Position numbers and translations under genes: made by a program
Part shown: positions 8,719 through 17,364 of the stretch, one piece after another
How the letters are laid out: every line of letters starts with the position of its first letter
Position numbering within the stretch: the stretch's first letter is position 1
Source: Microbulbifer thermotolerans
Lineage (GTDB): Bacteria; Pseudomonadota; Gammaproteobacteria; Pseudomonadales; Cellvibrionaceae
Assembly: GCF_900112305.1 (NCBI RefSeq)
Contig: NZ_FOKT01000003.1
Location: 62,001 to 126,000, forward strand
DNA length: 64,000 nucleotides
Reading direction: 5' to 3'
Notes under the pieces: model-generated
Seen by the model: only the letters and a program-made list of their open reading frames with translations
What the model was told of the DNA's origin: nothing
Databases searched by the model: none

Positions 8719-9680
8719 AACAGAGGGATTTCGAACAACGCTACCGCGCAAGTTGGGAGCGGTTGGAAAAGTGGCTCAAAACCGGCGCAGACGGCGATAC
8801 CACCCTGGACCTGCCCGTCGCCTACCGCAGTGTGTGCCAGCAGCTGGCGGTGGCCAAAGAGCGCCAGTACACCAACCAGCTGATCGAGCGGCTCAATCAG
8901 CTGGTGATGGCCGCCCACCACCGGCTCTACCGGCAGCAGACACTGCGGCGCAATACCTGGCTCCGGTATCTGCTGAGCGGCTTCCCCCAGGCAGTGCGCG
9001 CGCAAATCCGCACTGTTTGGCTGGCGGCGGCCCTTTTTGTATTACCGGCGTTGGTACTCGGTATCGGCAGTTATCACAATGATGCGCTCGTTTACGCGGT
9101 CCTGGACCCGATCCAGGTGCGGCAAATGGAAGCCATGTACGATCCCGGCAACCGCGTGCTGGGGCGCGAACGGGGCTCGGACTCGGATCTGATGATGTTC
9201 GGCTTCTACATCAAGAACAACATTGGCATTGCCTTTCGCACCTTTGCCGGCGGCCTGCTGTTGGGGCTCGGTTCTATTTTCTTCCTTGTCTACAACGGCA
9301 TTTTTCTCGGTGCCATCTGCGGTCATATCACCCGCATCGGCTTTGTCTCCACCTTTTACCCCTTTGTGATTGGGCACGGCGCTTTTGAGCTGACCGCCAT
9401 CGTACTGGCCGGTGCCGCCGGTCTGATGTTGGGGCAGGCACTGGTGGATCCGGGCCGCCACCGCCGCCTGGTGGCGCTGCGGCTGGCCGGCACTGAAGCG
9501 ATGAAAATCATGTACGGTACCTTTTTGATGCTGGTCATCGCCGCCTTTATCGAGGCTTTCTGGTCCTCCAGCACGGAGATTGCGATCAGTGTAAAACTGG
9601 CCGTCGGCGCTCTTCTGTGGCTGCTGGTTTTCGCCTATTTCACTCTGGCTGGCAGAGAGGGGACACAGCGTGGAGCTTGA
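8715..9680 (+). CDS. Stage II sporulation protein M (SpoIIM)-like membrane protein
   Basis: A 321-residue protein starting at the ATG that overlaps the RDD stop (ATGA) behind a GGTGGA site. The N-terminal 100 residues are soluble and helical; the membrane part (about 105-321) carries the SpoIIM/DUF95 features FYIKNNIGIAFRTFAGGLL and a GHGAFELTAIVLAGAAGL motif. Despite the name it has no role in sporulation here; in Gram-negatives the gene belongs to MoxR-linked operons. It overlaps the DUF4129 gene by 11 bases. Confidence 0.88.
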   Translation: MKQRDFEQRYRASWERLEKWLKTGADGDTTLDLPVAYRSVCQQLAVAKERQYTNQLIERLNQLVMAAHHRLYRQQTLRRNTWLRYLLSGFPQAVRAQIRTVWLAAALFVLPALVLGIGSYHNDALVYAVLDPIQVRQMEAMYDPGNRVLGRERGSDSDLMMFGFYIKNNIGIAFRTFAGGLLLGLGSIFFLVYNGIFLGAICGHITRIGFVSTFYPFVIGHGAFELTAIVLAGAAGLMLGQALVDPGRHRRLVALRLAGTEAMKIMYGTFLMLVIAAFIEAFWSSSTEIAISVKLAVGALLWLLVFAYFTLAGREGTQRGA

Positions 9681-11247
9681 GCGCCTGGCAATACGCGCAC
9701 GGCTGCGCTCTCCATGGGAGTCCATCGACCTGGGCATCGCCCTGGCGCGCCAGCACTGGTGGCCACTGTTTATTGTGTGGCTGCTGCCGGCATCCGTGGT
9801 GTTTGCCTGCAGTTTCTGGCTACTGCACGACTCCCCCAGCTGGGCCTTGTTATTGGTCTGGTGGCTGAAACCGGTCTACGACCGCTTGCCGCTCTTTATC
9901 GCCAGCCGCGCCCTGTTCGGTGAGCAGGTCTCCGTCAGTGGCGCGCTCAAGCAGTTCTTTTCCCTGAACCGCCGCGACTGGTTTGCCTGGCTTACCTGGC
10001 GCCGCCTCAGTGCCACCCGCTCGTACGATATGCCGGTGACCCTGCTCGAGCAGACCAGCGGCAGCGCCCGTGCCGCGCGTATCGGTGTGTTGCACCGCAA
10101 GCATTCCAACGCCGCCACCTGGCTGACCCTCACCGGGTTCCATCTGGAATTTTTTCTGTTTCTCGCCCTGCTGGCTTTTATGTACCTGTTGATTCCCGAG
10201 CAGGTACAGATCGACTGGCTGCCTATGCTCACAAACAGTGCACTGTGGCTGGAATGGGCTTCCAATGTACTCTATCTGCTGGTAATGGCCGCAGTGGCGC
10301 CTTTTTATGTCGTCAGCGGTTTCTGTCTCTACATCGGCCGGAGGATTGAGTTGGAGGCCTGGGACATAGAGATACAGTTCCGCAGTCTGCGCGACAGACA
10401 TCTGCGCGCACAAAAGGACCGGCAGAAGCGCGCGGCCCACGCCACCACCGCCGCATCTCTGTTACTGCTCTGTGTTTTGAGCATATCCACGCTGCTGCCG
10501 GCGGAAGACGCCAGTGCCGAGGCAGCGCTCACACCGGAACAATCCCGCGAAACCATCGACCAGGTCCTCGCAGGCGAAGACTTCCACCAACAAGAGGAAG
10601 TGAGCGGCTGGCGATTGAAAGAACTCGACATGGATAGCGAGATCCCCGAGTGGCTGATCGACTTTGTGCAATGGCTGGAGAACCGCCAGTTAGCCAGTGA
10701 TAAAGAACGGGAGGTCGATTGGGCCGCCCACATCGGCCTGCTGGCAGAGTTACTGCTTTGGGCGGCCTTTATAGGCCTGGTAGCCTATCTGCTGCTCCGT
10801 CATCGCGAACAGATTTTGCAAAGTCTGCGCTGGCAGCGAAAAAAACCTGAGACGCGGCTACGACCGGAAACCCTCTTTGGTCTAGACGTGCGCCAATCGA
10901 GCCTGCCCGATGATGTCTGCGCGGAAGTCCTGCGCCTGTGGCGAAGTGGTGATAAGCGCGGCGGCCTGGGGCTTTTATACCGCGCCACCCTGGCCCACCT
11001 GATCGAAAGCTATCAGTTTGAATTCGGCGACCACCTGACCGAAAGCGAGTGCGCGCAGCTGGTGCGCCAGCGGCAGGCGCACCCGCAGCCGGAGGCGCAG
11101 CGGCCGGTCAGCGCCGCTCTGTGCGAACTGGTGCAGCAACTGACCGTCGCCTGGCAGCAACTGGCTTACGCTCACCGGGCGCCGCAATTGGCGCAGGTGG
11201 AAACCCTGTGCAATCAGTGGCAGGAGGCTTTCGGCAATGAAGATTAG
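9670..11247 (+). CDS. DUF4129 domain membrane protein
   Basis: A 525-residue protein with a GTG start at 9670. Several membrane helices fill residues 25-245, then comes a short signal-like helix (about 263-280), an acidic periplasmic stretch, another helix (about 355-380) and a C-terminal soluble DUF4129-type domain (about 430-520, including LRLWRSGDKRGGLGLLYRAT and a LTESEC motif). Such domains accompany MoxR/DUF58 genes, and I infer that it is a structural partner of that system. It overlaps both neighbours, so it is strongly coupled. Confidence 0.82.
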   Translation: MELERLAIRARLRSPWESIDLGIALARQHWWPLFIVWLLPASVVFACSFWLLHDSPSWALLLVWWLKPVYDRLPLFIASRALFGEQVSVSGALKQFFSLNRRDWFAWLTWRRLSATRSYDMPVTLLEQTSGSARAARIGVLHRKHSNAATWLTLTGFHLEFFLFLALLAFMYLLIPEQVQIDWLPMLTNSALWLEWASNVLYLLVMAAVAPFYVVSGFCLYIGRRIELEAWDIEIQFRSLRDRHLRAQKDRQKRAAHATTAASLLLLCVLSISTLLPAEDASAEAALTPEQSRETIDQVLAGEDFHQQEEVSGWRLKELDMDSEIPEWLIDFVQWLENRQLASDKEREVDWAAHIGLLAELLLWAAFIGLVAYLLLRHREQILQSLRWQRKKPETRLRPETLFGLDVRQSSLPDDVCAEVLRLWRSGDKRGGLGLLYRATLAHLIESYQFEFGDHLTESECAQLVRQRQAHPQPEAQRPVSAALCELVQQLTVAWQQLAYAHRAPQLAQVETLCNQWQEAFGNED

Positions 11248-12541
11248 TCGCCTGCTGATCGGGCTTGTGCTGCTGCTGGCTGCGGCTTTGGCGGCCCTGT
11301 TTTTCCTCCTGTTTGAGCGCTATACGGAAAAGGCCGACCGCGGCTGGAGCGCGGCGGCCTGGCGCAATCCCTATCTGGCCGCGGAACAGTTCCTCGCCGC
11401 CGCCGGTGTGCGCCACCGCCGCGCGGACAATATCTCAGAGCTCGCCAGACTCGCGCCGGATGACACCCTTTTCCTGGCCAGCTCCACCCAGGTATACAAC
11501 CCCCGCCGCGCCAGCGAACTGCTCGAGTGGGTGGCACGGGGCGGCCACGCCATCGTCATTGCCCATGCCCTCGACAGTACCGAACGCGACTGGCTGCTGG
11601 AAGAATTGGGCGTCACGCTGGAAGAGGGCCGGGAGAAATTCTTTATGGAACACCCTTTCCGCGACCTGCTCGGCGAGGATGTGGAAAAGTATGAGGGAAA
11701 AACTGCCAGTGAAATCCTGCGCGAGCACAACCGCAAGCTCAAGGATGGAAAGCGCGATACAGAGGCAGACGGAGAGGAAGAAACCCAAGAGGAACAAGCG
11801 CCGCGCAATCCGGAGGTAGACCCGGAAGACCTAGTTGAACTCACTGGCGACAACGGCAGTTACCAATTGCATTTCAACCCGAGCCAACTGCTCCACCACC
11901 CGGCACTCGAAGATGAAACGGTGGTCGACGGGCCGGTCTTCTGGGCGAAAATCCGCCGCGGTGACAGCGGCGTGCCCTTTATGCAATTCCAGCGCGGCGA
12001 CGGCCGCATCACTTTATTGACGGATGGCGGCATCTGGCAAAACCGGCGTATCGGTCATTTCGATCACGCCTATTTCCTCGCGCTGCTGGCATCCAGCGGT
12101 GAATTTATCTTTCTGACCCAGCCGCACTTCGAATCTCTCTTCGTCCTCGCCCGCCGCTACGCAGGCGAATTTTTCCTCGCCGGAGGCCTGGCGCTGCTGG
12201 CGTGGCTGCTACTCCGCTCACGCCGCTTTGGGCCCCTGGCGGTCGAGCCGGAAAGGGCACGCCGTTCTCTGCTGGAACATATCTCCGCCTGTGGCCACTA
12301 CTACTGGCGCGCCGATCGATGCGAAGGTCTGCTCGACGAACACCGCCGCGCCCTGCTGCGCCGCCTCGGTGCCGAAGGGGCCGGCCAGGCCACCCGGCGC
12401 CAGGTGTGCGAGCGACTTAGCGCCGAAACCGGCCTGGACGAAACCACCATTGCCGCCTGCCTGTGGGGCGATCCCCCCCGCAGCGAAGAGGCGTTTACCG
12501 AACGAATGCGCAACCTGCAGCAAATCGAGGCAGTCCTATGA
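11237..12541 (+). CDS. DUF4350 domain membrane protein
   Basis: A 434-residue protein with an N-terminal anchor (residues 7-27), a periplasmic DUF4350 region (about 40-290, beginning with NPYLAAEQFLAAAGV), an acidic low-complexity insert near residues 165-190 rich in Glu, then a second membrane helix (about 310-330) and a cytoplasmic tail. DUF4350 proteins sit between DUF4129 and MoxR genes in many gammaproteobacteria. It overlaps the MoxR start by 4 bases (ATGA). No catalytic residues are evident; the domain resembles glutamine-amidotransferase-like folds. Confidence 0.82.
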   Translation: MKISRLLIGLVLLLAAALAALFFLLFERYTEKADRGWSAAAWRNPYLAAEQFLAAAGVRHRRADNISELARLAPDDTLFLASSTQVYNPRRASELLEWVARGGHAIVIAHALDSTERDWLLEELGVTLEEGREKFFMEHPFRDLLGEDVEKYEGKTASEILREHNRKLKDGKRDTEADGEEETQEEQAPRNPEVDPEDLVELTGDNGSYQLHFNPSQLLHHPALEDETVVDGPVFWAKIRRGDSGVPFMQFQRGDGRITLLTDGGIWQNRRIGHFDHAYFLALLASSGEFIFLTQPHFESLFVLARRYAGEFFLAGGLALLAWLLLRSRRFGPLAVEPERARRSLLEHISACGHYYWRADRCEGLLDEHRRALLRRLGAEGAGQATRRQVCERLSAETGLDETTIAACLWGDPPRSEEAFTERMRNLQQIEAVL

Positions 12542-13551
12542 GCGACACCACTTACCAACCCGAACAACAACATCCTCTGGCCGGGTCCGACAGCCCGGAC
12601 TGGAAAACAGCATCGGCACAACTGACGCTGCTGCGCAGCGCCATCAACCGCTTGCTGATCGGACAGGAAGCCGTGGTGGACCAGGTGTTGATCGCACTGC
12701 TGGCCTCGGGCCACGTGCTGCTGGAGGGGGTGCCCGGCCTGGGCAAAACGCTGCTGGTACGCGCCCTCGCCAACTGTTTTGGCGGCAGTTTCCGGCGCAT
12801 TCAATTCACCCCGGACCTAATGCCGGCGGACGTCACCGGTCACGCGATCTTCGATATGGCCAAGAGCCGTTTCGAGGTGCGGCGCGGCCCGGTGTTTACC
12901 AACCTGCTGCTGGCAGATGAAATCAACCGCGCCCCCGCCAAAACCCAGGCGGCACTACTGGAAGTGATGCAGGAGAAACAGGTCACCATCGACGGCGAAG
13001 CACTGCCGGTGCCCAAACCCTTTATGGTACTGGCCACCCAGAACCCGATTGAACAGGAGGGCACCTATCCCCTGCCGGAGGCAGAACTGGACCGCTTTCT
13101 GCTCAAGGTAGTGATCGACTTCCCCAGCCTGGACGCGGAGTTGAAACTGGCAGCCGCCGCCAGTGGCGGGCGTATCGAAAAACAACTGCAACAGCCGCCG
13201 GCGGGCCAGATGACTCTGGAACAACTACAGCAGCTGCAAGACACAATCCCGCAGATCGCCTTGGACCAGCAGGTGCTGGACTACGCCGTGCGGCTGGTGC
13301 GCGCCACCCGTGAGGCCTCCCAGCTGCGCCGCGCCGCCGGCCCCCGTGCCAGCATCGGCCTGCTGCAGGCCGCCCGCGCCCAGGCACTGCTTGCCGGGCG
13401 CGAATTCGTACTGCCCGACGACGTCAAGGCAATGGCAATTCCGGTGATGCGGCACAGGGTGGGCCTTTCCCCGGACATGGAAATCGACGGCGAGACCCCG
13501 GACTCCGTGCTGGCGCAGATTATCGATACCGTCGAGGCCCCGCGGCTATGA
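12538..13551 (+). CDS. MoxR family AAA+ ATPase
   Basis: A 337-residue AAA+ ATPase starting at the ATG at 12538, which overlaps the DUF4350 stop. Walker A is GVPGLGKT (residues 64-71), Walker B is LLLADEINRAP with the MoxR-type Asn, and sensor and arginine-finger regions follow (ATQNPIEQEGTYPLPEAELDRF, then the small helical domain). MoxR ATPases act as chaperones that help metal loading or complex assembly, usually with a neighbouring VWA or DUF58 protein, here the DUF58 gene directly downstream with a 4-base overlap. Confidence 0.93.
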   Translation: MSDTTYQPEQQHPLAGSDSPDWKTASAQLTLLRSAINRLLIGQEAVVDQVLIALLASGHVLLEGVPGLGKTLLVRALANCFGGSFRRIQFTPDLMPADVTGHAIFDMAKSRFEVRRGPVFTNLLLADEINRAPAKTQAALLEVMQEKQVTIDGEALPVPKPFMVLATQNPIEQEGTYPLPEAELDRFLLKVVIDFPSLDAELKLAAAASGGRIEKQLQQPPAGQMTLEQLQQLQDTIPQIALDQQVLDYAVRLVRATREASQLRRAAGPRASIGLLQAARAQALLAGREFVLPDDVKAMAIPVMRHRVGLSPDMEIDGETPDSVLAQIIDTVEAPRL

Positions 13552-14954
13552 GCAAAGACACCGCGGCACTGACCGGTAGTGCCGCAGAAACGGTCGGGAA
13601 CAGAACCGCCGGCACGCGCCCCAGCCGCCGTCTGGTGACGCTGTTGGGCTACTGGAGCCTGGCGGCGCTGGCAGTCACCGCCGCGCGCATCTGGTCTCCG
13701 CCAAGCGCAACCGCACTGGCCAACCTCTGGTGGTGCGCCGGCGCCCTGCTCTTCGGCGCCGCGCTGCTGGACTTTCTCACCGGTCGCCGCGTCGCAGGTC
13801 TGGAGGGCAGCCGGCGGCCACCCGGAAACCTGGCCCTGGGCGTGCCCAATCAGGTGCGCCTAACCCTGCGCAATCTAGGCCCGCGCCGCCTGTGCCTAAA
13901 CGTCTGCGACGCACTCCCGGCCCAACTCCACACCGATGGCCTTCCGCGCCGCGCCCTGCTGGAACCGCAACAGGAAGTAACCATCGACTACCCACTGGTT
14001 CCCCACCGCCGCGGCCGCGCGGACTTCGGCTGTATCGAGGTATTGGCGGACTCCCCCTGGGGGCTGTGGCAGACAAAGGCGACGTTGGGCCGCCCCGAGT
14101 CGGTCAAGGTCTACCCAAATTTTCTTGGCATTTCCTCGTTGCAGGCACTGTCCACCGAGCAGAGCCTGCGCTTTCTCGGTCTGCACCAGCGTCAGCGGCG
14201 CGGCGAAGGGATGGATTTCCGCCAGCTGCGCGAATACCGGGAGGGCGACAGCCAGCGTCAGGTTGACTGGCGCGCCAGCGCGCGGCTGCGCAAGCTGGTA
14301 AGCCGCGAGTACCAGGATGAACGCGACCAGGAAATCGTCTACATGCTCGACTGTGGGCGCCGCATGCATGCCAAGGACGGGGAACTCAGCCATTTCGACC
14401 ACGCGCTGAACGCGCTCTTACTGTCCGCCTATGTCGCCATCAAACAAGGGGACGCAGTGGGCCTGGAAGCCTTTGCCGCCGACAACACGAGCACCGGCGG
14501 CCGATTGCCGCCAGTGAAAGGCGAAGGGGGCATCAACCTGCTGCTAAATCACGTCTACGACTTGCATTCGGGCACCGCCAACCCGGATTACATCAGCAGC
14601 GCCGAGCAATTGCTGGCCGCACATCCGCGCCGCGCCCTGGTGATCCTGATCACCAACCTGCGCGATGAAGACAGCGATGAATTACTGGCTGCAGTGCGAC
14701 TGCTGTCCCGCCGTCACCTGGTAATGGTGGCCAGCCTGCGCGAAACCGCGGTGGACGAATTACTGCGGCGGCCAGTGCGCACCTTTGGCGAAGCCGTAAA
14801 CACCGCCGCTGCCCGGGACTTTTTACAGCGCCGCGTACAATTGCTGCAGCAACTGCGGGCGCGCAACGTGCTGGTTGTGGATTCTGAGCCACGCCATCTG
14901 CATATGGCCCTGGTGCAAACCTACTGGGAGCTGAAGCGCTGCGGCAGAATCTGA
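13548..14954 (+). CDS. DUF58 domain protein, MoxR partner
   Basis: A 468-residue protein with two membrane helices near the N-terminus (about residues 28-48 and 58-75) and a C-terminal DUF58 domain (about 190-470). The diagnostic GEGMDFRQLREYREGDSQRQ and DWRASARLRKLVSREYQDE motifs are present, followed by a VWA-like fold (EIVYMLDCGRRM, a MIDAS-like segment). DUF58 proteins are the standard clients or partners of MoxR ATPases. It is the last gene of the RDD-DUF58 operon. No intrinsic terminator is obvious downstream. Confidence 0.9.
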   Translation: MSKDTAALTGSAAETVGNRTAGTRPSRRLVTLLGYWSLAALAVTAARIWSPPSATALANLWWCAGALLFGAALLDFLTGRRVAGLEGSRRPPGNLALGVPNQVRLTLRNLGPRRLCLNVCDALPAQLHTDGLPRRALLEPQQEVTIDYPLVPHRRGRADFGCIEVLADSPWGLWQTKATLGRPESVKVYPNFLGISSLQALSTEQSLRFLGLHQRQRRGEGMDFRQLREYREGDSQRQVDWRASARLRKLVSREYQDERDQEIVYMLDCGRRMHAKDGELSHFDHALNALLLSAYVAIKQGDAVGLEAFAADNTSTGGRLPPVKGEGGINLLLNHVYDLHSGTANPDYISSAEQLLAAHPRRALVILITNLRDEDSDELLAAVRLLSRRHLVMVASLRETAVDELLRRPVRTFGEAVNTAAARDFLQRRVQLLQQLRARNVLVVDSEPRHLHMALVQTYWELKRCGRI

Positions 14955-15670
14955 AAAAGCCTCGAATACTCTCCCATTACCGCGACTAAGGGACTTCTGA
15001 AGAATTTACACGAGCCCTTTTGTGGGCCTCGCGGCGCGCAAGTAATGACGGGCATTGCGCAAATGCCCGACTACACCCCAGTGGCCCGCCCCTATATCTT
15101 ACGGCTTCGAAATGCCCGGCCACCGCCTCCGCTTTCCACCTAAGTCAAAAGGCCCCTTACCGTCACATACCGACTGCATCAGGGGCTTTCTTGAGAGTCC
15201 GCACTCGAATAATACGGATTGAGGGAAAATATGAAGATGTGCGGTGGGACGGGGAATGCATGGGGCTGACTTATCTGTCATTTCGTTTCAAATACCGGAT
15301 GAAAGCGCAATCACCCCCCCATAGCTGCCAGTTAACCGAGGTTGCAGATAAGTGCCAAAATTTAATGGCATCCCCCATCCCCTGGGTTTTGATGCGCTTA
15401 CCGCTATCGTACTTTTTTCGTATAGCAGGTGCTTAAGTTATCCAGAAGGCAACGGTCCATATCCCTTTTCAACTAAGTAAAAAAATGTCAAAAGGTCTTT
15501 GATAATTTCTCCCTCTGCTGTGCAATTACTGCAAGATTGTTTCGCAATAAAATAAGCCTTGCAAAAATTGCGAATTGAAAAGTCACCTGAACCGGCACAG
15601 ATAAGCAGCGGCACACTGCCCTGTTGTTCTCTTATATGGTATAACCTCTTCCCGCTTTGCCCAGGGGGAA
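14955..15670. other. 716-bp intergenic region without a convincing gene
   Basis: Several open frames exist but none has family-like composition or a good ribosome site. The left end (14990-15030) reads AAGGGACTTCTGAAGAATT, which loosely resembles the terminal repeat of the MITE-like family. A perfect 7-bp hairpin GGGCATT/AATGCCC lies at 15050-15068, and GCCCCT/AGGGGC blocks at about 15153-15190 could pair as a weak terminator. The last 230 bases are AT-rich and precede the oxygenase gene, so its promoter should be there. It may be decayed mobile DNA. Confidence 0.4.
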
Positions 15671-16327
15671 ATGACCCAGTGGCCACCGATCAACGTCACC
15701 AAGTCTTATAAAAACATGCTCAATTTCACAGAAATCAAAGCAACAACGGTAAAAGCCGACCCATTCCCCTACTTGTACGTAAAAAATTCGGTTAGCGCCG
15801 ATCACATTCAGTCGCTGATAGCCGATTTCCCACCGCTTGAGAAGGGTGGCAGCTTTAATATCGACGATGTGAGCACATCCGAGCGCTTCCGCCGCTTTAT
15901 CGAGCTGTTCGACAGCGAGGACTTCCGCCGCATTATTTGTGACAAATTTGCGGTCGATGTGATGGATAAACCCATGCTTGCAACCCTGCGCGGTTTTTCC
16001 CGCGCCAAGGATGGCCGCATCCACACGGACTCCAAAACCAAACTGATTACGGTACTGGTCTACCTGAACGAAGACTGGCAGGCGGAGACCGGGCGACTGC
16101 GCATATTGCGCAGCGGTACCGATATGGACGATTTCGTGGAGGAACTGTTCCCGGGACCCGGTGCAATGGCCGCTTTCAAGGTGACCGATAATTGCTGGCA
16201 CGGCTATCCCAGCTTCGAGGGCAAGCGTCAATCGATACAGATCAACTACCTTACCGACAGCGGTGCCAAAACCAAACATCGCTTCTTCCACCGGCTGAGT
16301 GCCAAAATGAAGTCCCTGCTGCGGTAA
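15671..16327 (+). CDS. 2-oxoglutarate/Fe(II)-dependent oxygenase family protein
   Basis: A 218-residue protein of the 2OG-Fe(II) oxygenase (prolyl-4-hydroxylase-like) superfamily. The iron site is visible as HTDSK (His-x-Asp, about residues 117-119) and a distal His in NCWHGYPS (about 177), followed by an Arg about ten residues later (GKRQSIQINY) that would bind 2-oxoglutarate. The substrate is unknown. The start at 15671 has a purine-rich AGGGGGA just upstream; a second ATG at 15715 is possible. It stands alone and is followed 15 bases after its stop by a full MITE-like element. Confidence 0.82.
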   Translation: MTQWPPINVTKSYKNMLNFTEIKATTVKADPFPYLYVKNSVSADHIQSLIADFPPLEKGGSFNIDDVSTSERFRRFIELFDSEDFRRIICDKFAVDVMDKPMLATLRGFSRAKDGRIHTDSKTKLITVLVYLNEDWQAETGRLRILRSGTDMDDFVEELFPGPGAMAAFKVTDNCWHGYPSFEGKRQSIQINYLTDSGAKTKHRFFHRLSAKMKSLLR

Positions 16328-16341
16328 CAAAACTTCGGTGC

Positions 16342-16560
16342 TAGGGAACCTCTGATTAATTCACTTTCTGGTGGCAGAGGTTCTTCGGGAGCGGATGAGA
16401 AGCTCAGGGGATAGGAAAGATATTTCGAAACCGTCGGATACAGGGATGTATCCGACGGAGCTACAGGGAAGTACTCGTGCGTTTTCGAAATGTCCGTCCT
16501 ATTGCCTGAGCGCCCCGGAAGCCACCATAGTGTTCACGCGAATTAATCAGAGGTTCCTTA
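16342..16560 (+). repeat. MITE-like palindromic element, copy A (full length)
   Basis: A 219-bp element bounded by TAGGGAACCTCTGATTAAT and its inverted counterpart AATTAATCAGAGGTTCCTTA. It contains a perfect 12-bp hairpin with a GGGA loop (CCGTCGGATACA/TGTATCCGACGG, about 16429-16456) inside a longer imperfect stem running from GCTCAGG to CCTGAGC. It sits 15 bases after the oxygenase stop. It has the same length as copies D and F and the same orientation. No coding capacity. Confidence 0.88.
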
Positions 16561-16575
16561 ATCAGGGGGTCTCTA

Positions 16576-16740
16576 GATAAAACCTCGGTTGATGAGACCG
16601 GCATTTCCAGACCTCTGGAGACAAGATGTACCCAGCAGAACACATAGAGAAGTGCTCCAACCTTGTCGCAAGGTCCGTCCCATCGTCCGAGTGCCCGCCG
16701 TCCACTACCGCGCGCACGTACTTTGACCGGAGCTTTTCCC
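16576..16740 (+). repeat. Possible strongly diverged second copy of the MITE-like element (A')
   Basis: Directly after copy A the sequence keeps the skeleton of the element: AACCTCGGTTGATGAGA, then GAGAAGTGCTCCAACC (compare GGGAAGTACTCGTGCG) and AAGGTCCGTCCCATCGTCC (compare AAATGTCCGTCCTATTGCC), followed by GAGTGCCC (compare GAGCGCCC). The central hairpin is destroyed. The order of blocks matches copy A, so I read it as an old tandem copy, but the similarity is partial. Confidence 0.4.
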
Positions 16741-16813
16741 CATCACTTGCAAAGTGGCCGACGCGCTTTATCCTGGGCACTTCTTCCGGGCAGGCAATCC
16801 ACCGATAACAGAC

Positions 16814-17263
16814 ATGGCACAGCGCAACCGACACAGACATCTGCTCGGCGCCCGACTGTCCCAGTGGCAGGCGGTGCTGTTGCTGTGCCTGTTCCTCTCA
16901 GTGCGCGGCCTGATGCCGGCCGGCTATATGCCCGCCCCCATGGCTACCGGCTCGCTCTTTGGGCTGTGTCACGGCGACAGCCGCAGTACCGCGCTACTGC
17001 AGTCGCTGGCCCGGCTGCATGCTCAACACGGCCACCACCCCCACAATGGCCATCAACACGATGCCCTGACGGCACATACCTTCGCCGACAACCACTGTAA
17101 CTTTTCCACCGGTGCCAACTTGGCCACGGCACAGGCACTGGACCTCAGCGCGATTGCAACCGGTGCCCAGCCAGTACCGGGCGCCCGTTACACCCGTTTT
17201 CCGGTCAAGCTCGAACACCTGCTGCCGCCGCCGCGCGGCCCACCCGCTTCCCGTTCCGCCTAA
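16814..17263 (+). CDS. DUF2946 family protein, paralogue 1
   Basis: A 149-residue protein with one N-terminal hydrophobic segment (about residues 18-34, LLLCLFLSVRGLMPAGYMP), the VRGLxPAGxMPAP and CHGDSRST signatures of DUF2946 (a family usually found in heavy-metal and copper gene clusters), a His-rich stretch (HAQHGHHPHNGHQHD, residues about 75-90), then TFADNHCNFS. His and Cys residues fit metal binding in the periplasm. It has a clear paralogue at 18431-18871, with the Met/His-rich outer-membrane gene between them. I chose the ATG at 16814, which gives a short cytoplasmic N-terminus. Confidence 0.8.
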   Translation: MAQRNRHRHLLGARLSQWQAVLLLCLFLSVRGLMPAGYMPAPMATGSLFGLCHGDSRSTALLQSLARLHAQHGHHPHNGHQHDALTAHTFADNHCNFSTGANLATAQALDLSAIATGAQPVPGARYTRFPVKLEHLLPPPRGPPASRSA

Positions 17264-17364
17264 AGCTCCCAGGAGTTTCTCGGCAAGCATGGCTTTGCCA
17301 CAAAATGGATTGACAGCAACCGCCCCCATCGGGTGGCGGTCGCTGCTGCACGGGAAAAAAAACG

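Noticed and set aside
15020-15436. 138-codon open frame on the plus strand in the intergenic region
   Set aside because: No ribosome site, irregular composition and overlap with hairpins and AT-rich sequence.
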